Notes: generated by a model not told the origin, from the sequence alone. A stretch of DNA of 64,000 bases from an uncultured Christensenellaceae bacterium (GCA_910587595.1 CAJULQ010000005.1:8941-72940); one strand, 5' to 3'; positions 25,160-34,075 are shown, numbered from the stretch's first letter. A program made the numbers and translations.

Positions 25160-25453
25160 GCAAGGAGAAATAGGTAAGAAACCGGAGGTTACCCGTAAAA
25201 ATTTAGCGAAGTACGGGAGAACTTCGGCGGACCGAGTGCGGCGACGGCATGCCGTGCGGCGAAGGGAACGGCAAAAAACGGAAAACACGCGAGGTGCGCG
25301 AACCGACGGACGGGTTGTTCGTTAGGCGCACGGTCAAATAGGGAAAACGAACGGCGCCGTAAGCGCCGCAAAACTTTACCCCAAAGTAGACCCACCCGAC
25401 AGCGTTGTTACTTAAGCTTCGCAAAAGCTAAACGGAGGTAAACAAAAGTAAGT
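25160..25453 (+). promoter_or_regulatory. Long structured leader of the S10 operon
   Basis: About 290 nt without a credible gene. It is rich in short inverted repeats: CCCGTA/TACGGG (25193-25218), ACGGCATGCCGT (25244-25255) and GGCGCCGTAAGCGCC (25353-25367). S10 leaders in other bacteria bind L4 to repress the operon. Whether this one does is not known. Confidence 0.5.
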
Positions 25454-25762
25454 ATGGCAAGTCAGAAGATTCGTATTAAGTTGAAAGCGTACGATCACGA
25501 CCTTATCGACCAGTCGGCGGCGCGTATCGTGGAAACGGCCAAGAAAACGGGCACCAAAGTGTCCGGCCCCATTCCGCTGCCCACCGACAAAGAAGTGGTA
25601 ACGATCTTGCGCGCGGTGCACAAATATAAAGACAGCCGCGAGCAGTTCGAACTCCGCACGCATAAGCGTTTGATCGATATATATAGCCCTTCGGCAAAAA
25701 CGGTCGATTCCCTCATGAAACTCGATCTCCCCGCGGGCGTAGATATTCAAATCAAGCTGTAA
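25454..25762 (+). CDS. rpsJ: 30S ribosomal protein S10
   Basis: A 102-residue S10, close to the usual length, with the conserved start IRIKLKAYDHDLIDQSA and C-terminal DIQIKL. It sits in the 30S head and is also NusE, the antitermination partner of NusB. It is the first gene of the cluster. The ribosome site GGAGGT (25434-25439) lies 14 nt from the ATG, longer than usual, which may be part of leader control. Confidence 0.98.
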   Translation: MASQKIRIKLKAYDHDLIDQSAARIVETAKKTGTKVSGPIPLPTDKEVVTILRAVHKYKDSREQFELRTHKRLIDIYSPSAKTVDSLMKLDLPAGVDIQIKL

Positions 25763-25786
25763 GAGGGAGCGAGGAGGTAACGACAA

Positions 25787-26419
25787 ATGGAAAAGGCAAT
25801 ATTAGGCAGAAAGTTGGGCATGACCTCTATTTTCGACGAAACGGGACTTAGCATTCCCGTAACGGTGGTAGAGGCGGGACCCATGAAAGTAGTGCGCAAA
25901 AAGACCCCCGAACGCGACGGTTACAGCGCGGTGCTCGTATCGTTCGAAGAGGCGGGCAAGCACCAAAACAAAGCGGAAGCGGGCGTATATAAGAAAGCGG
26001 GCGTGGACGCGGGCAAGATCTTGCGCGAGTTCAAGTTCGGCAACCCCGACAAATTCGAGATCGGCAGCACCATCACGTGCGATATTTTCGCGGGCGGCGA
26101 TATGGTGGACGTGTCGGCGGTGAGCAAGGGCCACGGCTTTTCGGGCGTTATCAAGCGTTGGAACCAACGCCGCTTGAAGATGTCGCACGGTACCGGCCCC
26201 GTGCATCGCAGCGTGGGTTCCACGGGTGCGAACAGCACGCCCAGCAAGGTGATAAAGGGCTTGCACATGCCCGGTCACTTCGGGCACGACAACGTGACCA
26301 TTCAAAATCTCAAGATCGTGAAAGTGGACGCAAACCGCGGCGTGCTTTTGATCCGCGGCGCGATCCCCGGCCCCAAGGGCGGACTGGTAACGGTGAAAGA
26401 AACCGTGAAATCGAAGTAA
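25787..26419 (+). CDS. rplC: 50S ribosomal protein L3
   Basis: A 210-residue L3 that binds near the 3' end of 23S rRNA and starts 50S assembly. The conserved SKGHGFSGVIKRW and MPGHFGHDNVT segments are present, including the Gln/Asn-rich loop that reaches the peptidyl-transferase centre. Ribosome site GGAGG, 24 nt after rpsJ. Confidence 0.98.
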   Translation: MEKAILGRKLGMTSIFDETGLSIPVTVVEAGPMKVVRKKTPERDGYSAVLVSFEEAGKHQNKAEAGVYKKAGVDAGKILREFKFGNPDKFEIGSTITCDIFAGGDMVDVSAVSKGHGFSGVIKRWNQRRLKMSHGTGPVHRSVGSTGANSTPSKVIKGLHMPGHFGHDNVTIQNLKIVKVDANRGVLLIRGAIPGPKGGLVTVKETVKSK

Positions 26420-26434
26420 GGCGGAGGAAGGATT

Positions 26435-27058
26435 ATGCCAAGCGTAAAAGTATACAAACAGACAGGCGAAGAGGCAGGCAACTTGCAACTTGACGACAGC
26501 GTATTCGCCGCGGAATATAACGAAGCGCTCGTGCACCAAGCGGTGGTGGCACAGCGCAACAATGCGCGGCAAGGCACCAAATGCGCGCTTACCCGCACCG
26601 AAGTGCGCGGCGGCGGCATCAAGCCTTGGCGTCAGAAGGGAACGGGCCGTGCGCGGCAAGGCTCCATCCGTTCGCCCCAATGGACGGGCGGCGGCGTGGT
26701 GTTCGCGCCCAAGCCCCGCGACTTCTCGCAAAAAATGAACAAGCAAGCCAAGCGCGGCGCGCTTTGCTCGGCGCTCAGCGAAAAACTGCGGGCCGAAGAG
26801 CTCACTGTGGTAGACGAGATCAAGATAGAGCCCAAAACCAAAGAGATGGTGAAAGTGCTCGACGCGCTCAAAATCGATAAGCGCGTGCTCGTTGTAGTGA
26901 CCGACGCCGACGAGGCGGTGGTGCGCGCGGCCGGCAATCTGCAAAACGTGTACACCGTGAACAGCCGTCAGATCAGCGTATACGATCTGGTAGCCAACGC
27001 CAAGTGCGTGATGACGCGCGACGCGGTCAAGAAAATCGAGGAGGCCTACAAAGCATGA
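26435..27058 (+). CDS. rplD: 50S ribosomal protein L4
   Basis: A 207-residue L4. The loop that lines the exit tunnel is visible as GTGRARQGSIRSPQW. L4 is the autogenous repressor of S10 operons in several bacteria, relevant to the long leader here. The last codon overlaps the rplW start (ATGA). Confidence 0.98.
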   Translation: MPSVKVYKQTGEEAGNLQLDDSVFAAEYNEALVHQAVVAQRNNARQGTKCALTRTEVRGGGIKPWRQKGTGRARQGSIRSPQWTGGGVVFAPKPRDFSQKMNKQAKRGALCSALSEKLRAEELTVVDEIKIEPKTKEMVKVLDALKIDKRVLVVVTDADEAVVRAAGNLQNVYTVNSRQISVYDLVANAKCVMTRDAVKKIEEAYKA

Positions 27059-27345
27059 ACGCCTACGACATTATATTAAAGCCCATACGCAGCGAAAAAG
27101 CGTATGCGGGCATTGCCGATAAAAAATATGCTTTCGTGGTGGATCGCCGTGCCGACAAGACGCAGATCAAAGCGGCCGTGGAAGAGATCTTCAAAGTGAA
27201 AGTGGCAAAAGTAAACACGGTGAACGTTCGCGGCAAGTACAAGCGCCAAGGCAGATCGGAAGGCTACACCTCCCGTTTCAAAAAGGCGTATGTGCAACTC
27301 ACGGCGGGCAGCAAGTCTATCGAGTTCTTCGATAGCTTAACCTAA
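27055..27345 (+). CDS. rplW: 50S ribosomal protein L23
   Basis: A 96-residue L23 beginning MNAYDIILKPIRSEKA. L23 stands at the tunnel exit and docks trigger factor and SRP. The ATG lies in the overlap ATGA with rplD; in-frame codons further upstream are inside rplD and are not used. Confidence 0.97.
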   Translation: MNAYDIILKPIRSEKAYAGIADKKYAFVVDRRADKTQIKAAVEEIFKVKVAKVNTVNVRGKYKRQGRSEGYTSRFKKAYVQLTAGSKSIEFFDSLT

Positions 27346-27356
27346 GGGAGGCAACC

Positions 27357-28184
27357 ATGGCTATTAAAAGATATAAACCCATTACGGCGGGCACGCGCTT
27401 TAAAACCGTTTCGAGTTTTAGCGAGATCACAACGAACACGCCCGAAAAATCGTTGTTGGACGTATCGTTCCGTTCGGGCGGCCGCAACAACACCGGCCGT
27501 ATCACCGTTCGCCACATCGGCGGCGGCAACCGTATCAAATACCGTATCATCGATTTCAAGCGCAACAAAGACGGCATTCCCGCCAAAGTGGCCGAGATCG
27601 AATACGACCCCAACCGCACGGCGTATATCGCGCTGTTGCACTACGCCGACGGCGAAAAGAGATACATTCTGGCGCCTTTGGGGCTTAACAAGGGCGACAC
27701 CGTGCTGAGCGGCGAAAACGCCGACATCAAGGCGGGCAACGCGTTGCCGCTTGCCAACATTCCCGTGGGCACCATGGTGCACAACGTGGAAATGCAACCC
27801 GGTCGCGGCGGCCAAATGGTGAAAGCGGCGGGCACGGCGGCCCAGCTGATGGCCAAAGAAGGCAAGTACGCCACGCTCCGACTTCCCAGCGGCGAAATGC
27901 GCATGATCCCGCTTGCGTGCAAAGCCACCATCGGTCAGGTGGGCAACCTCGACCACGAGTTGGTGTCTTTGGGTAAGGCGGGCAGAAAGCGCCACATGGG
28001 CGTGAAACCCACCGTCCGCGGCGTTGTTATGAACCCTTGTGATCACCCGCACGGCGGCGGCGAAGGCAAATCGCCCATCGGTCGTCCCGGCCCCGTATCG
28101 CCTTGGGGTCAGCCGGCGCTCGGTTACAAGACGCGTAAAAAGCACAAAAACAGCGATCGCTTTATCGTAAAGCGCATTAACTGA
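27357..28184 (+). CDS. rplB: 50S ribosomal protein L2
   Basis: A 275-residue L2, needed for subunit joining and peptidyl-transferase activity. The conserved VRGVVMNPCDHPHGGGEG carries the essential histidine. The C-terminal TRKKHKNSDRFIVKR is typical. Ribosome site GGGAGG. Confidence 0.98.
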   Translation: MAIKRYKPITAGTRFKTVSSFSEITTNTPEKSLLDVSFRSGGRNNTGRITVRHIGGGNRIKYRIIDFKRNKDGIPAKVAEIEYDPNRTAYIALLHYADGEKRYILAPLGLNKGDTVLSGENADIKAGNALPLANIPVGTMVHNVEMQPGRGGQMVKAAGTAAQLMAKEGKYATLRLPSGEMRMIPLACKATIGQVGNLDHELVSLGKAGRKRHMGVKPTVRGVVMNPCDHPHGGGEGKSPIGRPGPVSPWGQPALGYKTRKKHKNSDRFIVKRIN

Positions 28185-28199
28185 GAGGTGTAGAAAGGT

Positions 28200-28478
28200 A
28201 TGAGCAGAAGTGTAAAAAAAGGCCCTTACGTAGAAGAAAGGCTGTATGAAAGAGTGAAAGCGCAAGCGAACACCACCGATAAAAAGGTGATCAAAACTTG
28301 GTCGCGTTCGAGCACGATATTCCCCGAATTCGTGGGGTGCACCATTGCCGTGCACGACGGCCGCAAGCACGTGCCCGTTTACTGCACCGAAGAAATGGTG
28401 GGGCATAAGTTGGGCGAATTCGCCCCCACCCGCACGTTCCGCGGGCATGCCGGCGAGAAAACCACGAAGGGTAAATAA
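28200..28478 (+). CDS. rpsS: 30S ribosomal protein S19
   Basis: A 92-residue S19 with MSRSVKKGPYVEERL and the C-terminal FRGHAGEKTTKGK. It lies at the head of the 30S subunit near the A-site tRNA, together with S13. Fifteen nt after rplB. Confidence 0.98.
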   Translation: MSRSVKKGPYVEERLYERVKAQANTTDKKVIKTWSRSSTIFPEFVGCTIAVHDGRKHVPVYCTEEMVGHKLGEFAPTRTFRGHAGEKTTKGK

Positions 28479-28489
28479 GGAGTAGCACG

Positions 28490-28885
28490 ATGGCTAAGAG
28501 AATGAAAGAAAAGGCGCTCGCGCGGAAAGAGAACAAAGACACCCGCCCTTGCGCCCAAGCAAAATATATCCGCATTGCACCCACCAAGGTGCGCGTGGTG
28601 CTCGACACCGTGCGCGGCAAGTCGGTGAACGAGGCGCTCGCCATGCTCATGGCAACGCCCAAGGCGGCCTCCGATCCCATCCGCAAAGTGATCGAATCGG
28701 CCACCGCCAACGCCGAACACAACCAAGGTCTCAGCCGCGCCGATCTGTATGTGGCGGAGATCTTCGCCGACGGCGGCCCTATCTTAAAGCGCGTGAACCC
28801 CGTTTCCAAGGGCAGAGCGTATCGCATCAATAAAAGAACCAGTCATATCACGGTGATCCTCGATACCGTTAAGGAGGGCAAGTAA
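28490..28885 (+). CDS. rplV: 50S ribosomal protein L22
   Basis: A 131-residue L22, somewhat long because of a basic N-terminal extension of about 20 residues before YIRIAPTKVRVVLDTV. The beta-hairpin that reaches into the exit tunnel is near ILKRVNPVSKGRAYRI. It ends two bases before rpsC. Confidence 0.97.
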   Translation: MAKRMKEKALARKENKDTRPCAQAKYIRIAPTKVRVVLDTVRGKSVNEALAMLMATPKAASDPIRKVIESATANAEHNQGLSRADLYVAEIFADGGPILKRVNPVSKGRAYRINKRTSHITVILDTVKEGK

Positions 28886-28887
28886 GT

Positions 28888-29550
28888 ATGGGACAGAAAG
28901 TGAATCCGCACGGACTGAGAGTGGGCGTTATTGCCGATTGGAATGCCAACTGGTATGCCGGCAAAAAGGATTTTTCGGCCAACCTCTACGAGGATTACAA
29001 GATCCGTGAGTTTATCAAAAAGAAGTATTATGCCTACGGCGTGAGCAAAGTAGTGATTAAGCGCGCGCAAGGCAACGTGAGCATCGATATCTACACCTCC
29101 AAGCCGGGCATGATCATCGGCATGAAGGGCGCGGGCATCGAGGAGCTTAAAAAGCAATTGGCCAAAGTGGTGCCTAATAAGCAGTTCCACATCAACATCA
29201 TGGAAGTGAAACGCCCCGATATGGACGCCGTTTTGGTAGCCGAAAGCATTGCCGCACAGCTCGAAAAGCGCAGTTCGTTCCGTCGCACCATGAAACAAGC
29301 CATGGGTCGCGTTATGCGCAGCGGCGCCAAGGGCGTGAAGATCAAGGTGTCCGGCCGTTTGGACGGCGCGGAGATCGCGCGCAGCGAGGCGTATCACGAG
29401 GGGAGCATTCCTCTGCAAACGCTTCGGGCGGACATCGACTACGGCGTGGCCACCGCCCGCACCACGTTCGGCGCCATCGGCGTGAAAGTTTGGGTGTATA
29501 AGGGCGAAATTCTGCCCAAGGCGAAAGAGCCGCAAGGAGGTCAGGAATAA
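28888..29550 (+). CDS. rpsC: 30S ribosomal protein S3
   Basis: A 220-residue S3. A type II KH RNA-binding domain is visible at GMIIGMKGAGIEELKKQ. It forms part of the mRNA entry channel with S4 and S5. It starts MGQKVNPHGLRVG, as in all S3 proteins; one base separates it from rplP. Confidence 0.98.
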   Translation: MGQKVNPHGLRVGVIADWNANWYAGKKDFSANLYEDYKIREFIKKKYYAYGVSKVVIKRAQGNVSIDIYTSKPGMIIGMKGAGIEELKKQLAKVVPNKQFHINIMEVKRPDMDAVLVAESIAAQLEKRSSFRRTMKQAMGRVMRSGAKGVKIKVSGRLDGAEIARSEAYHEGSIPLQTLRADIDYGVATARTTFGAIGVKVWVYKGEILPKAKEPQGGQE

Positions 29551-29551
29551 C

Positions 29552-29992
29552 ATGTTACTTCCCAAGAGAGTAAAACACCGCAAACAACAACGCGGCAGAA
29601 TGAAAGGCAGCGCCCACAAGGGCAACGAGATCGCTTACGGCGAATTCGGCTTGGTGGCGCTCGATCCGGCATGGATCACGTCTAACCAGATAGAGGCCGC
29701 CCGTATCGCCATGACGCGTTATATCAAGCGCGGCGGTCAGGTTTGGATCGATATTTTCCCGCATAAGCCCATCACCAAAAAGCCCGCCGAAACCCGCATG
29801 GGCAGCGGCAAAGGCTCGCCCGAATATTGGGCGGCGGTGGTGAAACCGGGCAGAGTTATGTTCGAAATGGCGGGAGTGAGCGAGGAAGTGGCCCGCGAGG
29901 CGCTCCGTCTTGCCTCCCATAAATTGCCCGTGCGTTGCAAGATCTGCAAGCGCGGCGAGCTTGTGTCCGCCGACAAGGAGGAGAAAGCGTAA
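29552..29992 (+). CDS. rplP: 50S ribosomal protein L16
   Basis: A 146-residue L16, beginning MLLPKRVKHRKQQRGRM and containing the conserved RMGSGKGSPEYW loop near the peptidyl-transferase centre. Its stop TAA shares its last base with the rpmC ATG. Confidence 0.98.
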   Translation: MLLPKRVKHRKQQRGRMKGSAHKGNEIAYGEFGLVALDPAWITSNQIEAARIAMTRYIKRGGQVWIDIFPHKPITKKPAETRMGSGKGSPEYWAAVVKPGRVMFEMAGVSEEVAREALRLASHKLPVRCKICKRGELVSADKEEKA

Positions 29993-30192
29993 TGAAAGCG
30001 AAACAGATTCACGAAATGAAAGACGACGAGCTGGTGCAAAAGCTTAGCGAACTCAAGCAGGAACTGTTCAATTTGCGGTTCAGCAACGCTACGGGACAGC
30101 TTAACAACCCCATGCAAATGGTGGTTTGCAAGAGAGATATCGCGCGCATCAAAACCGTTCTCAGACAGCGCGAACTCGCGAAAAAGGCGTAG
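29992..30192 (+). CDS. rpmC: 50S ribosomal protein L29
   Basis: A 66-residue L29 starting MKAKQIHEMKDDELVQKL, a helical hairpin at the tunnel exit near L23. The start overlaps the rplP stop by one base (TAATG), showing translational coupling. Confidence 0.97.
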   Translation: MKAKQIHEMKDDELVQKLSELKQELFNLRFSNATGQLNNPMQMVVCKRDIARIKTVLRQRELAKKA

Positions 30193-30206
30193 GCGCGGAG
30201 GAAATC

Positions 30207-30470
30207 ATGGAAACATTGGAAAGAAACAATAGAAAGGTGCGCGAAGGGATCGTGGTGTCCGACAAAATGGACAAGACCATCGTGGTAGCCATCAAAGACA
30301 AGGCAAAGCACCCTCTGTATAAAAAGACCATCAACAAGACCAAAAAGCTCAAAGCGCACGACGAAAACAACGAAGCGGGCATCGGCGACAAGGTAGAGGT
30401 TATGGAGACCCGTCACCTTTCGCGCGATAAGTGCTGGCGCCTCGTGAAGATCGTCGAGAAGGCGAAGTAA
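30207..30470 (+). CDS. rpsQ: 30S ribosomal protein S17
   Basis: An 87-residue S17 (OB fold) from ATG 30207, which has GCGGAGGAA upstream. METLERNNRKVREGIVVSDK precedes the conserved MDKTIVV core. An early binder of 16S rRNA. Confidence 0.97.
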   Translation: METLERNNRKVREGIVVSDKMDKTIVVAIKDKAKHPLYKKTINKTKKLKAHDENNEAGIGDKVEVMETRHLSRDKCWRLVKIVEKAK

Positions 30471-30483
30471 GGAGAGGTGAATT

Positions 30484-30852
30484 ATGATACAACCACAAAC
30501 CTATCTTAAAGTTGCCGACAACAGCGGCGCCAAAGAGATCATGTGTATTCGCGTGCTCGGCGGCTCGTTCCGTCGTAGCGGCAACATAGGCGACGTTATC
30601 ATCGCTTCGGTAAAGAGCGCATCTACCGGCGGCGCCGTGAAAAAGGGCGACGTTGTAAAAGCGGTCATCGTGCGCACGTGCAAGGGCGTAGGCCGCCCCG
30701 ACGGTTCGTTTATCCGTTTCGACGATAACGCCGCCGTCATCATCGACAACCAAAAGCAACCGCGCGGCACCCGTATCTTCGGACCCATTGCCCGCGAACT
30801 GCGCGAGAAAGACTATATGAAGATCATCTCGCTGGCACCCGAAGTACTGTAA
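30484..30852 (+). CDS. rplN: 50S ribosomal protein L14
   Basis: A 122-residue L14 with MIQPQTYLKVADNSGAKEIM and ARELREKDYMKIISLAPEVL, standard length. It contacts the 30S subunit and is the target of the silencing factor RsfS. Confidence 0.98.
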   Translation: MIQPQTYLKVADNSGAKEIMCIRVLGGSFRRSGNIGDVIIASVKSASTGGAVKKGDVVKAVIVRTCKGVGRPDGSFIRFDDNAAVIIDNQKQPRGTRIFGPIARELREKDYMKIISLAPEVL

Positions 30853-30865
30853 GGAGGCGACGGAA

Positions 30866-31372
30866 ATGAGTTTGAATGTGAAGAAAGGCGATACCGTCGT
30901 TATGATCGCGGGAAAAGACAAGGGCAAGACCGGCAAGGTCACCGCGTGCGATCCGCGCAGCGGACGTGTGGTGGTGGAAGGTTGCAACATCGTGACCAAA
31001 CACACCAAGCCCCGCGGCGCCAATCAACCGGGCGGCAAAAACAAAATGGCCGGCCCCGTAGACGTGAGCAACGTGCAGATCATCTGCCCCGCTTGCAACA
31101 AGGCTACCCGCGTGGCCAACAAGATCGAGGGCGACAAGAAGTTGCGCGTTTGCCATAAGTGCGGCGCGTCGCTCGAACCCAAAAAGGTAGAGAAAAAGGC
31201 CAAAAAAGCCAAGGCGGATAAGGCGGAAACGCCCGTAGCCGAAGAGGCCAAAGAGAAGAAAACGGCCAAGAAAGCGCCCGCCAAGAAAACGAGCAAGAAA
31301 GCCGAGGCGCCCGTAACGGAGCCGACGGCTACCGAAACGACCGAGCAAGCCGAAAACGGCGGCGAGAACTAA
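30866..31372 (+). CDS. rplX: 50S ribosomal protein L24 with a long Lys/Ala/Glu tail
   Basis: The first 105 residues or so are a normal L24: KOW motif KKGDTVVMIAGKDKGKTGKV, then a CPAC..CHKC pair that can hold zinc. About 60 more residues follow, almost only Lys, Ala, Glu, Thr and Pro (from KKVEKKAKKAKADK to the end), giving 168 in total against the usual 100-110. The tail is likely disordered; its role is unknown. L24 starts large-subunit assembly. Confidence 0.96.
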   Translation: MSLNVKKGDTVVMIAGKDKGKTGKVTACDPRSGRVVVEGCNIVTKHTKPRGANQPGGKNKMAGPVDVSNVQIICPACNKATRVANKIEGDKKLRVCHKCGASLEPKKVEKKAKKAKADKAETPVAEEAKEKKTAKKAPAKKTSKKAEAPVTEPTATETTEQAENGGEN

Positions 31373-31384
31373 TCGGAGGAAAGT

Positions 31385-31978
31385 ATGGCAGAAAAGAAGA
31401 ATCAGGTTGCGGCAAAGGCGGCAACCGATAACAGCGCCCGCTACCGCTTGCGGAAACGGTATGTTTCGGAGATCGTGCCCGCGCTGATGAGCGAAAGAGG
31501 GTATAAAAACATCAACGAAGTTCCCAAGATCGAAAAGATCACGTTGAACATGCGTTTGGGCGACATCAAAGACAACAACAAGAGCATTCAGCTTGCCCAA
31601 GCCGAGCTCGAATCGATCTGCGGCCAAAAGACCGTGATCGCCAAAGCCAAAAAGAGCGTGGCGAACTTCAAACTCCGCGAGAACCAACCCATCGGCGTGA
31701 AAGCAACGCTCCGCGGCGACAAGATGTATGAGTTTTTCGATAAGCTCGTTTCCATTGCGTTGCCCCGCGTGCGCGACTTCCGCGGCATTTCCGGCAAGTC
31801 GTTCGACGGCCGCGGCAATTTCTCGATGGGCGTGAAAGAGCAAATCATTTTCCCCGAAATTGCCTACGAGCAAGTGGAAAAAGTGCGCGGTTTCGACGTT
31901 TGCATAGTAACTACCGCTAAGTCGGACGACGAAGCGAAGGCGTTGCTCACCAAAATGGGCATGCCGTTCCGTAACTAG
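31385..31978 (+). CDS. rplE: 50S ribosomal protein L5
   Basis: A 197-residue L5 that binds 5S rRNA and touches P-site tRNA. An N-terminal extension of about 18 residues (MAEKKNQVAAKAATDN) precedes the usual start RYRLRKRY. Conserved FRGISGKSFDGRGNFSMGV is present. Confidence 0.97.
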   Translation: MAEKKNQVAAKAATDNSARYRLRKRYVSEIVPALMSERGYKNINEVPKIEKITLNMRLGDIKDNNKSIQLAQAELESICGQKTVIAKAKKSVANFKLRENQPIGVKATLRGDKMYEFFDKLVSIALPRVRDFRGISGKSFDGRGNFSMGVKEQIIFPEIAYEQVEKVRGFDVCIVTTAKSDDEAKALLTKMGMPFRN

Positions 31979-31998
31979 CGGAGGAATAGGAGAACATT

Positions 31999-32184
31999 AT
32001 GGCTAAGAAAGCAATGATCAACAAGCAGCAAAGACCTGCGAAGTTTTCGACGCGCGCCTACACGCGTTGCAGCATATGCGGTCGTCCGCACGCCGTGCTC
32101 AAAAAGTTCGGCATTTGCAGAATTTGCTTCCGCGAGCTTGCCTACAAGGGCGAGATTCCCGGTGTGAAAAAGTCGAGCTGGTAA
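31999..32184 (+). CDS. rpsN: 30S ribosomal protein S14, zinc type
   Basis: A 61-residue S14 of the C+ (type Z) form: CSIC and CRIC, 12 residues apart, make one zinc site. The ending ELAYKGEIPGVKKSSW is typical of Firmicutes. Confidence 0.98.
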   Translation: MAKKAMINKQQRPAKFSTRAYTRCSICGRPHAVLKKFGICRICFRELAYKGEIPGVKKSSW

Positions 32185-32199
32185 GGAGGAGAGCGAGAA

Positions 32200-32598
32200 A
32201 TGGTTACAACGGATCCCATTGCAGATTTGCTGACGAGAATTCGGAACGCGCTCACCGCGCGGCACGACACCGTTTCGGTGCCCGCCTCCAAGATGAAAAA
32301 GGCGATCGCCGACATCTTGGTGGAAGAAGGGTATATAAAGAGCGCCGAGGCGGGCGACGATAACGGACACCCCGTGATCAACATAACGCTCAAGTACGGC
32401 GCCAAATACGAGCGGGTCATCACCAACCTCAAGCGCATCAGCAAGCCCGGCTTGCGCGTGTATTGCGGTTACGAAGATCTACCCAAGGTGTTGGGCGGCT
32501 TGGGCATTGCCATTATTTCCACGTCCAAAGGCGTGATGACAGACAAGCAAGCGCGCGCGCAGAAAGTGGGCGGCGAAGTGCTTGCCTACGTGTGGTAA
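32200..32598 (+). CDS. rpsH: 30S ribosomal protein S8
   Basis: A 132-residue S8, starting MVTTDPIADLLTRIRNA and ending with the rRNA-binding STSKGVMTDKQARAQKVGGE. In other bacteria S8 represses the spc operon. Confidence 0.98.
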   Translation: MVTTDPIADLLTRIRNALTARHDTVSVPASKMKKAIADILVEEGYIKSAEAGDDNGHPVINITLKYGAKYERVITNLKRISKPGLRVYCGYEDLPKVLGGLGIAIISTSKGVMTDKQARAQKVGGEVLAYVW

Positions 32599-32615
32599 GA
32601 GGAGGGCAACAGAGT

Positions 32616-33158
32616 ATGTCGAGAATAGGAAGAATGCCCATTGCTATCCCCGCCGGCGTGAACGTGGAAGTGAACGGCAACACAGTGAAAGTGAGCGGTC
32701 CCAAAGGCACGCTTACCCAAGAGATAGCAAGCAACAAGATCGAAGTGAAAATAGAGGGCGCCGAGGTGCACGTTACCCGCGCCGACGACAAGAAAGAAAC
32801 GCGTTCGAAACACGGCCTTTACCGTCAGCTCATCGCCAACATGGTGGCGGGCGTGGTAACGCCGTTTACCCGCACGCTGATCATTCAAGGCGTTGGTTAC
32901 AAAGCGGCGGTGGCGGGCAGCAAACTCACGCTGAACATCGGGTACAGCCACCCCGTGGAGTTTACCGCTCCCGAGGGTATCACCCTTTCTTGCCCCGATA
33001 TCACCACCGTGGTGGTTTCGGGCATCAGCAAGGAATTGGTGGGGCAGACGGCCGCCACGATCCGCAGCAAGCGTCCCGTGGAACCCTACCACAACTACGG
33101 ACTCCATTATTCGGACGAAGTGCTTGTGAAGAAAGAGGGCAAAACGGCAGGTAAGTAA
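32616..33158 (+). CDS. rplF: 50S ribosomal protein L6
   Basis: A 180-residue L6 from ATG 32616 (GGAGGG upstream): MSRIGRMPIAIPAGVNVEV. Two repeated L6 folds are present, and the end RPVEPYHNYGLHYSDE is conserved. It lies near the factor-binding site. Confidence 0.97.
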   Translation: MSRIGRMPIAIPAGVNVEVNGNTVKVSGPKGTLTQEIASNKIEVKIEGAEVHVTRADDKKETRSKHGLYRQLIANMVAGVVTPFTRTLIIQGVGYKAAVAGSKLTLNIGYSHPVEFTAPEGITLSCPDITTVVVSGISKELVGQTAATIRSKRPVEPYHNYGLHYSDEVLVKKEGKTAGK

Positions 33159-33172
33159 GGAGCGATAGAAAA

Positions 33173-33535
33173 ATGATAAACAAGCAGAATAAAAACCAAG
33201 TGCGCTTAAAACGCCATATGCGCGTTCGCAATAAGGTTTCGGGCACCGCCGAGTGCCCCCGCCTGAACGTATACCGCTCCACCGTCCACATCTACGCGCA
33301 AGTGATAGACGACGTGGCGGGCGTGACCATCGCGTCTTCCTCCACGGTTGCCAAAGATATGAACGTGAAAGGCAAGACCAAGACGGAAGCGGCGGCTTTG
33401 GTGGGCGCCTCCGTGGCCAAAAAGGCAATGGAAAAAGGTGTGCAGACCGTGGTGTTCGACCGCGGCGGCTACCTCTACACGGGCAGAGTGAAAGCTCTTG
33501 CCGACGGCGCACGCGATGCGGGCCTTAAATTTTAG
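33173..33535 (+). CDS. rplR: 50S ribosomal protein L18
   Basis: A 120-residue L18 that binds 5S rRNA together with L5. Conserved RLNVYRSTVHIYAQVIDD and VVFDRGGYLYTGRVKALADG, standard length. Confidence 0.98.
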   Translation: MINKQNKNQVRLKRHMRVRNKVSGTAECPRLNVYRSTVHIYAQVIDDVAGVTIASSSTVAKDMNVKGKTKTEAAALVGASVAKKAMEKGVQTVVFDRGGYLYTGRVKALADGARDAGLKF

Positions 33536-33549
33536 CGGAGGAAACGGAA

Positions 33550-34062
33550 ATGGCAAGACGTGAACGTGAAGAAATGAAGCCGGACGACGGCTTTAAGAGC
33601 AAACTCGTAGCGGTTAACCGTATCACCAAGGTCGTAAAGGGCGGCCGCAACATGCGTTTTTCGGCGCTTGTTGTGGTGGGCGACTCCAACGGCAAGGTGG
33701 GTATCGGAACGGCCAAAGCGGCCGAAGTGCCCGAAGCTATCAAAAAGGCGGAGAACGTGGCGCGCCGTAGTTTGGTGACCATCGCTTTGCGCGACGGCAC
33801 TATTCCCCACGAGATCATCGGCGTGTTCGGCACCTCGCAAGTGCTTTTGCGCCCCGCGCCCGAAGGTACCGGCGTTATCGCCGGCGGCAGCGTGCGTGCG
33901 GTGGTGGAGTTGGCGGGCATCAAGAACATCACTACCAAAAGTTACGGTAGCCGCAATCCCATCAACAGCGTTAAAGCTACGTTCGAAGGACTTACCGCTC
34001 TTCGCTCGCCCGAACAAGTGGCGGCACTGCGCGGCAAGACCGTGGAAGAAATCTTAGGATAG
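33550..34062 (+). CDS. rpsE: 30S ribosomal protein S5
   Basis: A 170-residue S5 of the decoding and mRNA-entry region. The double-stranded-RNA-binding N-domain has VVKGGRNMRFSALVVVGD, then the conserved APEGTGVIAGGSVRAVVELAG. Standard length. Confidence 0.98.
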   Translation: MARREREEMKPDDGFKSKLVAVNRITKVVKGGRNMRFSALVVVGDSNGKVGIGTAKAAEVPEAIKKAENVARRSLVTIALRDGTIPHEIIGVFGTSQVLLRPAPEGTGVIAGGSVRAVVELAGIKNITTKSYGSRNPINSVKATFEGLTALRSPEQVAALRGKTVEEILG

Positions 34063-34075
34063 GGAGAGGCGATAA

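Noticed and set aside
25137..25424. Short frames on both strands in the S10 leader
   Set aside because: They are basic, without ribosome sites or recognisable domains, and the region is better explained as a structured leader.
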